Assembly (NCBI RefSeq): GCF_000189635.1
Contig: NW_002476364.1
Span: 558,001-622,000 of the forward strand
Direction: 5' to 3'
Source: Tetrahymena thermophila SB210
Taxonomy: Eukaryota; Ciliophora; Oligohymenophorea; Hymenostomatida; Tetrahymenidae
DNA length: 64,000 nt
Under the pieces are notes generated by a model, which was not told the origin of the DNA, searched no databases, and saw nothing but the letters and a program-made list of their open reading frames with translations. Position numbers and translations under genes: made by a program. Of the stretch, positions 25,754-40,200 are shown piece by piece. How positions within the stretch are numbered: the stretch's first letter is position 1; every line of letters starts with the position of its first letter.

Positions 25754-28700
25754 TCAATTTTTTTCAATAATGTCACTCCTTTAGCTCTGTTACTAAATTT
25801 CTATTTGACTTTAAAGGTATGAGGGTTTTTCTTGAAATTAGTTAGACTCTTATTCTTCATTATTATCATATTATTAATAATTATTAATTTTTTTTTTATG
25901 TTTTTTGATATATTAAAGCACTACCAAAATTATAATTATTATGCAAATAACCAAATTAAAAATAAATAAACATAAATATAAGGTCTATTCCTATAGGTCT
26001 ATTTCGCTTTGACCATTTTTTTTATTTTACTATTAATCTTCTTATTTTAATATATTTATTTCAATACTTTTTTATATAAAATATTACTTTTAGTTTTTAT
26101 CAGTAAAATACTCATAACCTAAATAAGTATTCTTCCAATTAATTGCTCTCAGCTCTATAACTAGTTTTCCATTAATATCTTAATCAAAATTTATTTCCAT
26201 TTCTATTTACGAAGGATAAAAATTATTGTAATAGAAATCTTCAATTTTTAACAAACTATTGTTCTCCTAAATAATATAAACTTAAATTGGAATCAATAAT
26301 AAATTTTTATTATTGATTTAAGAGCTATCATCAAACAAAATCTAAATATTTAGTATCAAAGATTAAGAATAATATAAAGTAACATGCTAATTGTTGCAAA
26401 TATTAATATTTTTACAACTTATTGATATTAGAGAATCTAAAAAAGTAAAAAATTTTTATAATTAACCTTTACCTTTCTTAATATCATATAATTAAATATA
26501 TTTTGAATTATAATATTTTATAGATTAAATATCGATTACTTATGACTGCAAATTAAACTTGAATTTGATCGTTTTTTTCAACAAGCTATTATGGTAAATT
26601 AATAAATGAAAAATGCAAATATTTTATTAGCATTTATTTGAAAGCTAGTCTATTTGAATTTAACTTTGAATCCTTAATTAAAAGCTAAAATAGCTATCAA
26701 TTTTAAAGTCTTTAAATTCAAGGTGAAAAACATCATCTGAATATTTAGGGTCAACTCTCAACTAAAAATCATAACACTCTCTTGGCGTTTATGCTATTGT
26801 TACAATAAGTTAAATATTTTGACTTTAACCTTTTAATATACTACTTTTAATATGAAAAGTAATGTATTTCTCTAAGTTTATCAAATTTTATTCACATAAT
26901 TTGGAATCCAGCTGGTTGAAATTATTTTCACATCTCTCGAAGATTCCATCATCATCAAAAACAGGGTAAGAACTGCGATCAAGACAATATTCTTAGCAAA
27001 TTCTATCATTATTATCAAGCAATTTTGTGAATCTTGGACAATCAGCGTAGCACATATTTTAGAAGAACGCTTTTTGATTTGCACATCTGCATGTACCATC
27101 TAATTCAACCATAAGATTTGATAAATTACAACTCAAACAACTCTTTGATGATTTACTTGAGCAACTTTTACATAAAGGATGACATTATTAGCACTTATTA
27201 TTTTCATCTGAAAAAGTTCCATCTGGACAAATTTATAAGCAAGTGTTTAAGTAAAGATAAGGATATTCTTTATTGCATTCTTCACAAATACTGACATGCT
27301 ACTAACATTTAGAGCAATTTTTTATCTAACAGCACTAATTTTAGGGTAATTATAATGAATTTTATGGATTTTTGCCACAATTTAGATCATCACAAAGGCA
27401 TAATAAAATACCATTGCAAAAATATTCTTTATATAATAAATTACATTCAGTGCAACTAAATGAATTTTCGCAAGAAAAGCAGTTACTAGGACATACTTCA
27501 CAGTATTTAAATTTTGCATCGCCTCCTTTTATTTATGGATAATATCCTATAGGGCACTTATCAAAACACTAGTTACTTCCATAATATTAATAAGTTAATA
27601 AATATTTGTCGGGTTTACATTTCAAACATATTGCATTAATTTTAGAACAAATTTAACAATTGTCATCACAATTTTTTTTACACATATTTAAAGAAGGTAT
27701 AAACTAGTAGAAATCTATGCAAAGGCATTCTTTAAGTTCTTAATAAAATATTGAATTAGAAACACATTTTATACATTGCTCTTAATTTTATTAAATACAT
27801 CTTCCAATAGTTAAATTTTAATCACAATCATTTTCATTATTAACAATAGCCTAGTTTTAACATTTATAGACACATCTTCCTTCTAAAGAATGATAACTAT
27901 CAGAGCATTTTATACAAACATTTTTTTAATACTTACTACAGATTTCGCAATTATCAACTTTGCACTTTTTACATAATAATTTTTCCTCATCTACCAAATA
28001 ATTAAATTCGCATTTAGTTGCACACAGAAAAGCATTATCTTCATACCTATATAATCCATCACATGACTCAATACATATTCTCATTCCATTTTCAATTTTA
28101 TAAAATTTAGGACATTTAAATACACATTTATTCCCTAAATAATAATAAAATACTGAGTTGCATGAACTTCCACATATTTCTCCATCATGTAAATAAAATA
28201 CACATACTTTTTTACACTAATTAGTTTCAAAGTAATAAAAATAATTTTTCAAGCAAGAATTACATTCAAACTATTTTTGTTCAATAAAATAGTCATAATT
28301 AAAAATGCATTATCTGCACCCAGCAGGACATACAAAACAAAAGTTTCCAATTTTAGAATCCATAAATATTTATTGGTAATAATAACAGTTTTAATAGCAT
28401 TTAAAATCTTACATTAAAAAATAATTTGGTTAACACTATAAGCAATTTTTTTCATCTTTTGATAAAGTAAGACAATTTTAAATCTTCTCATTCATTTCTA
28501 TTTTATCTATTGAAGATTCTTTTTTACCAGATTAGCAAATTTATTGATTCTAAATTTGATAAAAACCATGCTTACATTTTAAGCAAATATTCCCTTCATG
28601 ACATAATAAGCAGTTTTCAATTAAGCAATCTAACACTTTATAACTTTAACCATATTTTTCTAAATACTAATTATTACCTAAATTCAATTACCCTATAAAC

Positions 28701-31024
28701 TAACTCCTATATTTTTTCAAGCACTTTTATGTGTCACAATAAATGTAAATCTTACATTTCTAAGTTTGGCAAAAGCATAAACCTTAAAATAGAACATATC
28801 CTTCCTGGCATAAGATGCACTATTTACCTTAATGAATGTAACTTTGTTCTATATGAATATTGTTTTATTTAATTTTATCTACAATTTTACAGTCAGGAAA
28901 TTTGGAATCAATAAAACAAGTATTATCTTAAGAATAATCAAGATAATATCCTTCAAAGCATTCAACACATTTATCATTTACAAACTACTTACAAGGTATT
29001 TAAGTTTATTTGCAAATTGTATAATTAAAATCAGAGTTCTAATAAATATAAAAATTATGAAAATTATTAATGCTCCCAGGTACACTAATTCCACAAATGG
29101 TTTCACAATGAGTCGCGTTTACTAATTTATATCCACTTTGACATAATATGCAAGTACTTTATAAACCGTGTATAATACAATTTTAAATATTTTATTCGCA
29201 TTTCAAAGTTTTAGAGTTAAAATAAAATCCATTTTCGCATTCTAAGCAAAAAGAATGATCCTCGTTGTACAAAGTACATTTTTCAAAATACAAATCCTTA
29301 ATTTCCACTTAAGAAAGGCATTCAAAAACTAAGTAAGGGAATTCGGGTATATTAAAAATATTAAAAATATTTCCTTTGCATCTTTAAAATAAATTCTTAT
29401 GATTGTAATAAATACTTACTCCTTTTTATAACTAATCTGTATAGTTAACACATATCTAATCTTTCCTGTCAAAATTAATTCCATAAAATTTATACTTCTT
29501 GTTCAGTTATATAATTTCTGAATCAGTACTAAAAAAATCCTAACCTTAAATTGTTTCTTATAAATATTTTAAATAATTAATAACCTTTAAATTTTTTAAA
29601 TCAAAGTTTTCGATCAAATTTGGATTTATAACAGTATCCATCGAGCATTCTAAGCTAAAACAATCATCACTATTTTAAATTTAATGCATACAAAATTATG
29701 ATCGAACCCTTTAGATGCATCTATTTTTATACTCATCAATATAGTATTATTTATTTTCTCTACAGTAAACGCATTTCATTTCACTATCAAACTCACATTA
29801 ATCATCTTCAATATCATTCTCATCAAATTAGTCTGAAGATTGTTTTAAAGATAGATTTTTTTTTTAATTATCTTGAACCTTTAAGCTTTTATTTTTGAAT
29901 TCTTACAATCTATTAAAAGAAAAATACTTTTTTACTATGTTTTTTTCTGAATAATTTTAATTTAATTTTGTTCCAACAAGAGGATCGTTTAATAAAAAAA
30001 TTTAATCATTGTAATGATTTTCTTTATAATTTAAATTTATTTTATTTTCAAAATTTTATTTGTTAAAGCGATTTTTATCATTTTTAAGGATACATTAACC
30101 ATTAAGAAGTATCATTTCTATGCTACACTTTAAGCACTTATTAGGATCTTTTTTATTTAGAATAATACAACCTGACATTTTTATGCAATTTTAAAGATGA
30201 AGCTTATAAAAAGGAATACACTTTGTACATAGTTCTTTTCCTTGTATTTCAATATACTCTTGACAAAAGGGTATAACAATTTAACATATTGATTTATCTT
30301 CTTTTAATGCATAATCCTTTTAGCACTTTGAATAGCTATTCTAACTAAAATACTAAAGTAAAAAGCATCCTTCTGATTGGTCACCATATTTCTCTTGATA
30401 AAAATAGTTAACTTAGCATATTTTTTAATCAGAAGAGGCAATAACTTTGTCTGTATTGATAAAGTTTTCTCCTAAATAAACTCCTTGTTAGGTCAAAAAG
30501 TAAGAACTAAACCTCTACTAAAACTGCTAACATTTATTTAAATTCGAATCGAATAAAGCACAAAATGTTTTGAGTGTATCTTTATATATATTTTTTGTAT
30601 TAATATCTAAGATAAACCCAAATCTTGGAAATAAACACTCTGTTTCACTTTCATTTACTATTGCACATCTTTCAAAAAATTTTTAATCTTTAACGATAAT
30701 ATATTAGTTATTTGGTAGTAATTGAATACCATCTAATGCCTCTGCGCACTATCCATCCTAAGATAGTCTTTTACAGTTAGCATATTAGAGATGAGACAAC
30801 TAAAATCTGAATTCAATACATGATTTCATATTTTTAGAAACAACATAATCTACTTCACATTCAATACAGAGAAGTTAATCATACAAATAGGGATGGAAAG
30901 TACTTGGAGCCTATAAATGCTCAACGCAATAATCTATTTAATCTATTTTTACACAATTAAATGATGAAAAGATTTAAAAAATTAGAAATATTTAAAATAA
31001 ATAAATAATTCTATCTTATATCAT
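25754..31024 (-). CDS. Cys-rich (furin-like) type I membrane receptor, copy B, ~1,756 residues
   Basis: This paralogue of the gene at 17892-23147 lies about 7,877 bases away. The frame runs from ATG 31024 to TGA 25754-25756 and its 5,271-base length is a multiple of three. I read most segments against copy A, and indels (for example extra codons near 26745 and near 27370) keep the frame. Signal peptide, Cys spacing, C-terminal helix and cytoplasmic tail are conserved. The N-terminus differs slightly (MIQDRIIYLF instead of MKKDRIIYLF). Most differences are substitutions that keep Cys positions, so both copies look functional. Transcription would share the 31025-32082 region with the divergent partner. 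I did not check every codon for TGA by eye, so a point disruption remains possible. Confidence 0.85.
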
Positions 31025-32082
31025 TACTTTATGGCTGAATTAATATTTAATTAAATTTATCTTATTTTTATAATAAATTAAATCAATTTCTTAAATGGTT
31101 TAAGACAAAATTAAATTGCAAAAAAAAAAGGAAGATTATATATAACTTTATAAGTACATAGAGCTTTTATTTTTTGTTAATATTTGATTTTTTAATCTAT
31201 ATCAAAATATTAAATCTAAAATATTGTAATTTAGCTTTTAAGTAAATTAAATTCATATGATTTATTATCAGATCACTATATTTTTGATAGCATTTAGCTA
31301 TATTATAGATTTTAAATTCAAAGCTCAAATTTACTTTTATTATTATTATCTAAAATTAAAAACTAAGAAATCTTTTTTTCTAAACAAAAAATCTTTTATT
31401 TATTTTTCTATCTAAATTTTATTTTTTTAACCTTTACTTATGCTTAAAGAAATATTAATTTCCTTTATTAATACATATGTTTTTTATCTATAAAATAAAA
31501 ATTTCATATTTATTTAATCATATATGACAATAGCAATGAATAAAAGTTTTGATCATTTATGTGAAAGCTCAAAGCTGACTTTTGAGGAATTACTTTATTA
31601 AAGTAAATTTTGTTTTTAAATTTTTTTTTTATTTATTAAATCAGAAAAATATGAAATTTATAAATATAATAATAAATCTATCTATTTTTTTAGGTTTGTT
31701 TATCCGATTATTAAATATTATTAAATAAAACAAATAATTCTTTTTTTTATTTTAAAGAGTTTCAAAATCTTTAACCAACCAAGGTATTTCAGATTCTTAT
31801 ATTTATTTTTTACTTATCTATTTGTTTTCTAAAATCTAATTAGAATTTTTTAATTTGAATTTAAAATAAGTGATTTTGAATAAAAGTAAAAATCATTCCT
31901 AATTCATGAGTGAAATAAGACCACTAAATTAAAAATAGCGGTAATTTAAATAGCAACAGAAATCAAAATATTTATTTGTTTCTTTGAGAACAAATAATGA
32001 AATTTTTACTTTTAATATTAGATTCTCTTGAATTTAATTAATTAATTAGTAAATAATAATAAATAATCAAATAACATTTTCA
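31025..32082. promoter_or_regulatory. Shared divergent 5' region of pair B
   Basis: This 1,058-base region matches the pair A region at both ends. It differs in the middle (about 31230-31730), where extra or unrelated AT-rich sequence sits. The conserved element agaccactaaattaaaaat with agcggtaatttaaat recurs at about 31919-31951, ~164 bases before the plus-strand ATG. Confidence 0.5.
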
Positions 32083-34941
32083 ATGTAGTAAATTTAAAAA
32101 AAAGAATCTAGTGAATATTTAAAATTCAGTTATAGCAAAGGTAAATATACCTTACAAGAGATAATTATTGCTAAAGATATTGATTTTTATTCCATAGCTA
32201 ATACCTAGCTTTTATAAGACTTAAATAATAATAAAATAGATATCTCATAAAAAGATATTTTTGAGTTAGATTAAAAGGATGGTATTAAAAGTTTTATAAA
32301 GCTTACAAATTAGGTGTTATATGCCTTAAATCAGATATTGGCGGAAAAAGAGAATTTACTTCGTAAATAAAAGATAAAAGATAACTATGTAGTTGTAGAT
32401 TAAAGTCTGAACGACAGCGATTCTGATATTAACATTGATTAACTATCTTCGTCAAGTAATCTTCTTGGAAATTTAAATAATTACCCTGAATAACTAAACT
32501 AAACAAGCAATCAAAAAGTTATTTGCAATATTTACCCTAAATAGATTACTTAAAATAATAATTTAAACAGTAACTGTTTACAATTCTTCAAGGAGAGTAA
32601 TTTAAAAGAACATTTTTAAAGTCCTTCTTAATAGCTTATGTAATTGAATGATTTAAATAAAGAGACTTTTTAGCTCAATTAATCAAGAAATCTAACATTT
32701 GATTTAAATAATAGCTCTTAATAGCTAAATTAATCCTATAATTTAGACAATAGTTTTTAATAACTCTCTTAACCATGCAATATTGAATGTGGTTTAAATA
32801 ATTAAGCTTAATAGATCCCCTAACTAAGTAACCTAAATAATAATTAATGTAATTTCCCTTAATAGACAACTACTTAATATATTGGTTTCGACAATGACTC
32901 CTTAAAACCTTCAACACAAATTAATTCACAAAAACATTTTTTAGATCATCCATAATAACTTGTTTAATCAAATAATTTAAATAAAGAATCTTTTTAGCTC
33001 AATTAATAAAAGGACTTAACATTTGATTTAAATAATAACTCTTAATAGCTAACTTAAACCAATAATTCCTAGAATAATTTAAAATAACTCCCTTAACCAT
33101 GTAATATTGAATGTGGTTTAAATAATTAACCTTAATAGCTCCCATAACTAAGTAATCTAAATAATAATTAATGTAATTTGCCTAAATGGGTTACTTGTAA
33201 AAGTAGTTTCGACAAAGATTCCTTAAAACCCTCACCACAAATTAACTCACAAAAGCATTTTTAAGATTATCCCTAATAACTTGTTTAATCAAGTAATTTA
33301 AATAAAGAATTATTTTAGCTCAACTAATAAAGCAATGTAGCATTTGACTTAAATAATAAATCTCTATTGCTAACCTAATCCAATAATTTCAACAATAGTC
33401 TTTTATAATTCACTACCACTAAACCATACAATATTGAAAGCGATATAAAAAGTTAACCTTAATAGCTCCCCGAACTAAGTAATCTAAATAGAACTAACTA
33501 TTTTTATCCTTAATAGACTACTTAATATAATAATCTCCATGATAACTCCTTAAAGTTATTATAACAAAATAGCTAATAATAGCTTACTTAATCAAATAAC
33601 TTAAATAAAGAGTCTTTTCAGCCTTACTAATCAACAGATTTAACATTTGATTTTAATAGCAACATTTCATAGTTTCCTTAATCTAATTATTTCAACAATA
33701 GCCATTTATAATTATCTTAAACAAGTAACCTTCCAGGTAATTTAAGTAACTAACCTTAATACCTCCCATAACCAATTAATCTAGACAGAAATTAATTTAA
33801 TTACCTTTAATAGACTACTTAATATAATAATTTCTACAAATAATCCTTAAATCTTTAATAAGAAAGTAATTTAATAAATAATTTTTAAAATGATCCTTAA
33901 TAATCTTCTTAATTTACCAATTTCAATTGTCACTCTAAATAGCTCTCCTAATAAACCTAATTGAGTAACCTTGAAAATGTTACATAAATTGAAAATTTTT
34001 AAAATAAAAATCTATACAAAGATTTTAGTAATGACTCTTAATAGACTAATTAATAAAATATAATCAAAAGCGAGCTTTAGTAACCCACTTAATCTATTAA
34101 TAAAGAAGTAAAATAAATAAAAGAAGAGAGAAAAAAAGAAATATCATTTTAAGAAGAATTAAATAAATATATTTGCATTGGAGAGATGAGTAATTAAAAA
34201 AACAAAAATTTAGAGCTTTTAATAACACTAAAAGAGTCTTATGAAGATTTAATTTTAAAAAATTTTTAAGAAGAGGATTATTAAGTGATAATTAAAAATC
34301 CATTTAAAATAAAATTCAATTAACTTAAAAATATTTACTTGGATACCCTAACAGCTGATATTTAAATAGTACAATATTGTAATGATAGTTATAGTGTTGA
34401 TTATTCAGATATAGAAAGCTTTAAATAATTAATAGATTAGCAAACAACAATTTAAATTTTTGAGCTTTTTATTATTTTAAAATAAATATAATTAGACGAT
34501 TGTAAATGTGAATGTTTTCATCATCATCTAGACCAATATCGCTTTCCTTCTTTGTATGAAATAAATTTGAATGAATATTTCTCTTCTAAAGTAAAAAATA
34601 TTGAAGTAGAAATTGAAGATTATTTATATTCAAAAACATCATTGAAACTAGACTATGAAAAATATGATTTTAAGATATATTTAGGAAGTGAAAGTAGTGA
34701 AGAAATATAAAAATTAATTCTAATAAATAAGGATATGGATGAAATTGATTTAGAAGTTAATGGAATATAAATACCTAATATTTTAAATAAAAAATAACTA
34801 TTTGTCAATAAAAAATATTAAATTATAGTAGAATAGCAAGATTAATGCTTATTAAGGATAGCTATATTCTATAAATTTTAAATATAAGATTTGTTAAGTC
34901 TAAATTTACAAAAAATTATTGTAGATTTATTTTATGATTGA
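32083..34941 (+). CDS. Copy B of the 413-residue protein with a ~530-residue Q/N/S-rich insertion
   Basis: The frame runs from ATG 32083 to TGA 34939-34941 as one exon (952 residues). The first ~150 and last ~270 residues align with copy A. Between them (about 32535-34125) lies a low-complexity region made of Gln, Asn, Ser and Leu. It consists of four imperfect units of ~101-111 residues recognisable by SFQLNQ, TFDLNN, QPCNIECGLNN and LPQLSNLNN motifs, plus a more diverged tail. No TGA occurs in the whole insertion and its length keeps the frame, so the protein is probably made. Q/N-rich repeat regions of this kind are associated with prion-like assembly. The second codon is TAG (Gln). The C-terminal half gains a CKCECFHHHL cluster where copy A has CDCYK. 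Function is unknown. Confidence 0.85.
32640..33650 (+). repeat. Intragenic ~303-334-bp repeats coding Q/N-rich units
   Basis: The anchor aaataaagag/aat recurs at about 32655, 32989, 33300 and 33603, giving periods of 334, 311 and 303 bases. All are multiples of three or nearly so after indels, and the reading frame is kept. Units diverge progressively to the right and dissolve by about 34080. Confidence 0.8.
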
Positions 34942-37257
34942 TTGATTTATTAACATAAAAATAAATTGAAATTAATTATTAGTAAAATAATAAAAATTTT
35001 TAAATAGCACAAATATTTTTTTAAGTTATCTAAATATATATTTTTTTATTGTCATATATTTTCATTTTTAGAGCTATTATTTAATTTAATACATTTTAAA
35101 ATATTGGTTTTTAAATTCATGATAAAAGTAGAATATTAATATCAGAACCTTTTAAAATAATTAAAATGTATACATATGTATCTTTTTTAAATAAAATCAA
35201 ACTTAGCATATTTTTAAATTTATAAAACAATATATTTTATAAAGCTCATATTTTTTAATGCTAAATATTTTTTCCTAATTCGATCATATGTGGTAATATA
35301 TAATACTATACAATATTTATTTTTATCTCAAAGAATTGATTTAAACCTATTTGTATTTTATTTATTATGTAGTTATTTATTTTAAAATGTAAAATTATTT
35401 ATAATAATGTTTTAATAATATGAATTATAAAATAATAATAATATGATATTTTGTTTAAAGTATTAATCATAAACAACATCATTGTTATAATTTTGAACAT
35501 ACTGAAAATAAATTACTCTTCGTTTCTTTTCTCATATTAATTTGTTTGAATCTTATTTTTAAATTGTAGCTAGCAAATAATTTTCCATAAACATAAATAA
35601 TTACAAAATAATAAAAATAAAGATAGCAGTTTATCATTAATTACAAATAATATGGGTTTAAAGTTTAATGATGAATATCAAAAGAATTTATTTATATATT
35701 TTTTTTAAGATACTGGAAATAAATTAATGTTATGAAAACTGTAGATGTTTGATTGATTAACTTAATTATATTTCTTATTTTCTTATTTTGTTCACTAAAT
35801 TAACAGAACTAATAATCTTTTATATTAGAATGTGTAAATTAAAATTATCCCCACTCCTCAAATTAATTATTATTGATTGATTAAAAAGTTAGTGACACGA
35901 ACATAAATTAAAAATTCCATAGATTGAATTTTAAAAAAATCAAAGGTAATTAATCACAAATTTTTTTTTCTGAATTAATTATTTGAAGAATTAGGATACG
36001 AACTTAAGAAAGCTGTTTTTGATTAATTCAATTTACTTGTTTCTTAGATCGATATTTTATTGACTAAATTTGGCAAATAATTAATATTTATTTTTATATA
36101 AAAATATATAAATAAAATTTCCCCACTCCTATATCGATACCTAAATTAATAATTATATATAATCATATAGTAATTTATTACAAATTTTATGGGCAAATTA
36201 AGAAATAAATTAAAATAAGTTATTTATAAGTATTGCTTTTATTATCCAATATTACATATTTACTATTTTTCCTTCATCTTTAAAAAAACACTAATTAGAT
36301 ATAATAGTAAATTATTATCTATAAATTGCTAATATGTTTAATTTAAATTAATAGAGATGTTAATAAGAATACAATCTTAACCAAGTACCAAAATATTATT
36401 TTTAATGATTTTATTAATGTTTAATTTTATATATGATTTTTTAATCTTACTGTTAATAATGTTAAAGATTTAAGGATTCAATCAAATATTATTTATTTGT
36501 GATAAACAGTTGCTTCTTTAGTTTTATGATCAAAAATCAAAATCATTAAATTCGAAAATTGATATTATTAATTTACAATAATCTGTAATTTACATGGTTC
36601 TTCAGAAAAATTATATTGGTGATAAAGGAATTTAACAATTAATTATCATGCAAATAAGTAATAGGTTTTTTTAATCTTTTTACTAAATATGGAGAACTTA
36701 AATCTAATTATTAACCCAAAACAAAAGTATTTTTAAAACTTACTAAATCATATGAATTTTATGAGTGCTAATAGAAATTCCATTACACTAAATAATCTAT
36801 AATTATTTATTCTGTTTACTAGATTTTACTTAAAAGTAGGCTAGCTGATTTTATTTTGCGATTAAGAATATGGTGTATGAGTTTTAATCTATAATTTATG
36901 TTTTAAGGTAAAGTTGACCACTTACATTTTATAATTTTAGGAAGATAAGCAGCTGTTTAAAATCTATTTTAGATAGTTGGTTAAAATAATTTAAAGTTAT
37001 CATTAGATATTGGACATTTCAAAATTTATTACACATTTCAAAATAGTTAGTTTTAAGATTTTTGCGGCTACAAACGTTTTCAGAGAAGTTTTTTTAAAAA
37101 TACGAAACTAAGAAAATTACATATTTTTATTTGCTTTTCGTTTGTGTACCTATTAATATCTTGGCTATAAAAATGTGGAATAATCTTTTTTTCTTATTAT
37201 ATTTAATTAACCAAAAAAAAACAAACAATTAAATCTGCAAAAAAAAGTGGGATAACA
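34942..37257. other. Long intergenic region upstream of receptor gene C
   Basis: Non-coding AT-rich spacer. From about 35330 onward it is similar to the DNA upstream of gene D (from about 44790), so the duplication reaches ~1.9 kb upstream of the genes. The block 35942-36822 exists once here and twice in tandem upstream of D. No exon was recognised. Confidence 0.6.
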
Positions 37258-40200
37258 ATGTAATTTGAGAAAATCATAGCATTTCTTTTTGTTACTTTAC
37301 AAAGTAAAATTTGAATTTAATTAATAAATTATGTAAAGAATTTTTTATTTTTATATTTAAAAAGTCTTTAAATACTCTTATGCTGATGTGGCTATAACTT
37401 GTGATCCAGGATAGGTAAATATGGGAGGTTTAAATGCTAGTTGTAAATATATCATTAAATATTTATTTATTTTTTATTGAATATATTTTAATAATGATTA
37501 GACAGTTCTTGCGTATTTAATATAAGAAATCCAGTTAAAGATTTTACTTAAGATATGATAAATACCATGACTAAATACTCATAAAACGATTGCTATAATC
37601 AAGTTAATTATCCATATGATAAACCAAAGTTATCTGGGGATACTTGCACATCAGACAAAAATATAGTAATACAATATACATCGTAAAAATTAATTATTTT
37701 TTTTAAACAAAAATAATTTGATTAATAAATTTAGCATTTTCAATTTAAGATACAATATTTTGAGATAAAATAAAAATTAAAAAGAAGATATACAGATTTT
37801 TATTTTTTGATTCTTTTAATCAAACTTCTAAATTAATTAGGGATGTAAAGATATATGCAATATTTTTTCAAATGTACATGAACATTGCCATACCAGGAGA
37901 TTGGAATTTAAAATTGCAGGTTAATATTAATGGTTTAACTTATGCTAGTAATGTTGGATTCAATCCAGGCTTAGATAATTCTTATTGTTATTTTTACTAG
38001 TATGTATAAATGAATCCAAATTAAAATACAATAACAATCAATATTACTCCATACAATAGGGTTATAACTCCAGTAGTTAAAAATTACATTTCATCTATGT
38101 ATCTGGCTATATAAACGGTAAATTTAATTATAAAATTTATTCATTAAGGAATTTAAGTTATTTATTTACTATAAGAGTAAAAATATTATTAAGTAAAATT
38201 AGCCAAAAATACTATTGAATACATACTATTTATTATTTTTAACTTTTCTTTCATTTTTTTAAATTTTAATTCACGCTTTAAATAATATCTTTAACTTTTT
38301 ATAAAAAGTGTCAATAGCATTGTACTTAATGCGATTTAAATCAAGTATGTTAATAATGTGATCCTGGGTATTATTACAAAGGAGATACAAAAGAATGTAG
38401 ATAGTGTGAACCAACATGTAAAACTTGTGATGGCCCTAATTCAACTAATTGTTAGTCTTGCTATCCAGGAATTTATTATAATTCAGGTACAAAATAATGT
38501 CTTTGCGATCCAACCTGTAAAACTTGTGATGGGCCTAATTCAAGTAATTGTTTATCTTGTTATCCAGGAAAATATTATAACTCAGGTACAAAATAATGTA
38601 TTTGCGATTCAACCTGTTAAACTTGTGATGGCCCAAATTCAAATAATTGTTTGTCTTGTTATCCAGGAATTTATTATAATTCAGTTACAAAACAATGTAT
38701 TTGTGATCCAACTTGTAAAACTTGTGATGGTCCTAATTCAAGTAATTGTTTAACTTGCAATCCTTCTTTGTATTATTAATAAAGCAATAAATCGTGTGTA
38801 GTTTCTTGTAATCAAGACTAATTCCCAGATTAAAATCTTTATTGCTAATCATGCGATCGTACCTGTGCAAGTTGTGATGGAAAAGACCCAAACAACTGTA
38901 AATCTTGCTATCCTAACACCTCTCTCTACAACCAAAGCTGCTATAGCCTTTGCCCAAATGGATTTTAAAGTATTTCAAACAAATGCAATTCTTGTGTAGA
39001 TAATTATTGGACTCCATAATGCAATGCCTGCTATGCAACCTGCTAATTATGTGACTAATCGCAAATTCCAAATAAACAATGCAATTCTTGCTATGGTGAA
39101 ACTAGATATATTAATGCAACATAAAATTGTGCTTGCAAAAATTCAAAGGATTAAAGAGAAATATTTTATTAATGCAGTTACTAAACCATTGCAGTAATTG
39201 ATGCATAATTAAGCGCAACATCTCCTTTACTTACAATTGATTTAGGATCTCCCTTGATGAATATATTATCTGATACACCTTAATCTTTATGCTCATTAAT
39301 ATTTGATTAACCTACTCTCGATAGTCTTGGAAAAGATTCTTAATGCCAAATAAAAGGAAATACAATTTAAGTTAATTTAAGTAATTTACTTTAAAAATAT
39401 TATTTTAATTTTTGAAATCAACCAAATTAATAAAAAGCTGACTCTTCAACAATTATGGAAAAAAATTTAATTACTCTTTTACCAGATAAGTTACAGTTTC
39501 AAGATTATAGCCAATATTTTATTAAAACATTTTACAGAAATGTTGTTTTTTAAGAATATCCTGGTGTAGCTTAGCCTTAATTTAACTATAATCACATCGA
39601 AAATAGCTGTAATCCTATTATTATAAGTATGTATAAGTTATTAAATGATGCAGGTAGAAATTTTATGAGTTTGAATTGGAATTTAGTAGAAATCTAAGGT
39701 TAAATAAGTGATCAATAAAAATAAACTATACAGGGGATATTATTGACAGCAAGCTAAAGCAAGAACACAACTTTAAGCATTGATCCTCAATATATTCCAC
39801 CAAACATAAATATTACTATAAACTTTAGCTCTTAACTTAAAGTTAATTAAGCATTTTCTCAATAGTTCACAATTATTTATCAAAAATAGAAATTCATCAG
39901 AATCAACTATTAGCAATCTACATACCCACCAATTTACAGGTTTATTTATTTATTTTATAAAGCTATTTAATATAAATATTATTATTTAATAATTAGATAT
40001 ACTAGCTTAAGCTTCTACTTTTAATTTTACATTGAAGTATGTGAGTAAGGTTAAATAACTTATTATAATGAACCTGTAAATTTGCAATTAGCTTCAAACC
40101 AGCTTTCACAGTAAAGCCTAAGCTAATATACACAATCAAGCTATCAGTATGATGTTCTACCTTATACTTTAGCATCAAACTAAGTCTTTAGCATGACTGT

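Larger units (their letters stand above)
17892..34941. repeat. Segmental tandem duplication of a divergent gene pair (A and B)
   Basis: Unit A (17892-25288) and unit B (25754-34941) each hold a minus-strand Cys-rich receptor and a plus-strand partner in the same arrangement. Matching points in the receptor gene are a nearly constant 7,868-7,877 bases apart. The plus-strand starts are 8,036 bases apart because the B promoter region is longer. The 3' flanks of both receptors also match for several hundred bases. Confidence 0.92.

Noticed and set aside
17892..34941. Interpretation as a mating-type locus
   Set aside because: The divergent arrangement is reminiscent, but the partner is a small soluble protein, the receptor has a single C-terminal helix, and both copies are complete. 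None of this fits the known mating-type gene pair.
38358..38753. 131-codon plus-strand frame through the Cys-module array of gene C
   Set aside because: It is the shifted frame of a 99-base repeat and reads as a monotonous Val/Ile/Gln repeat. The real frame gives the Cys modules and continues in phase through the gene. The same holds for 48664-49182 in gene D.
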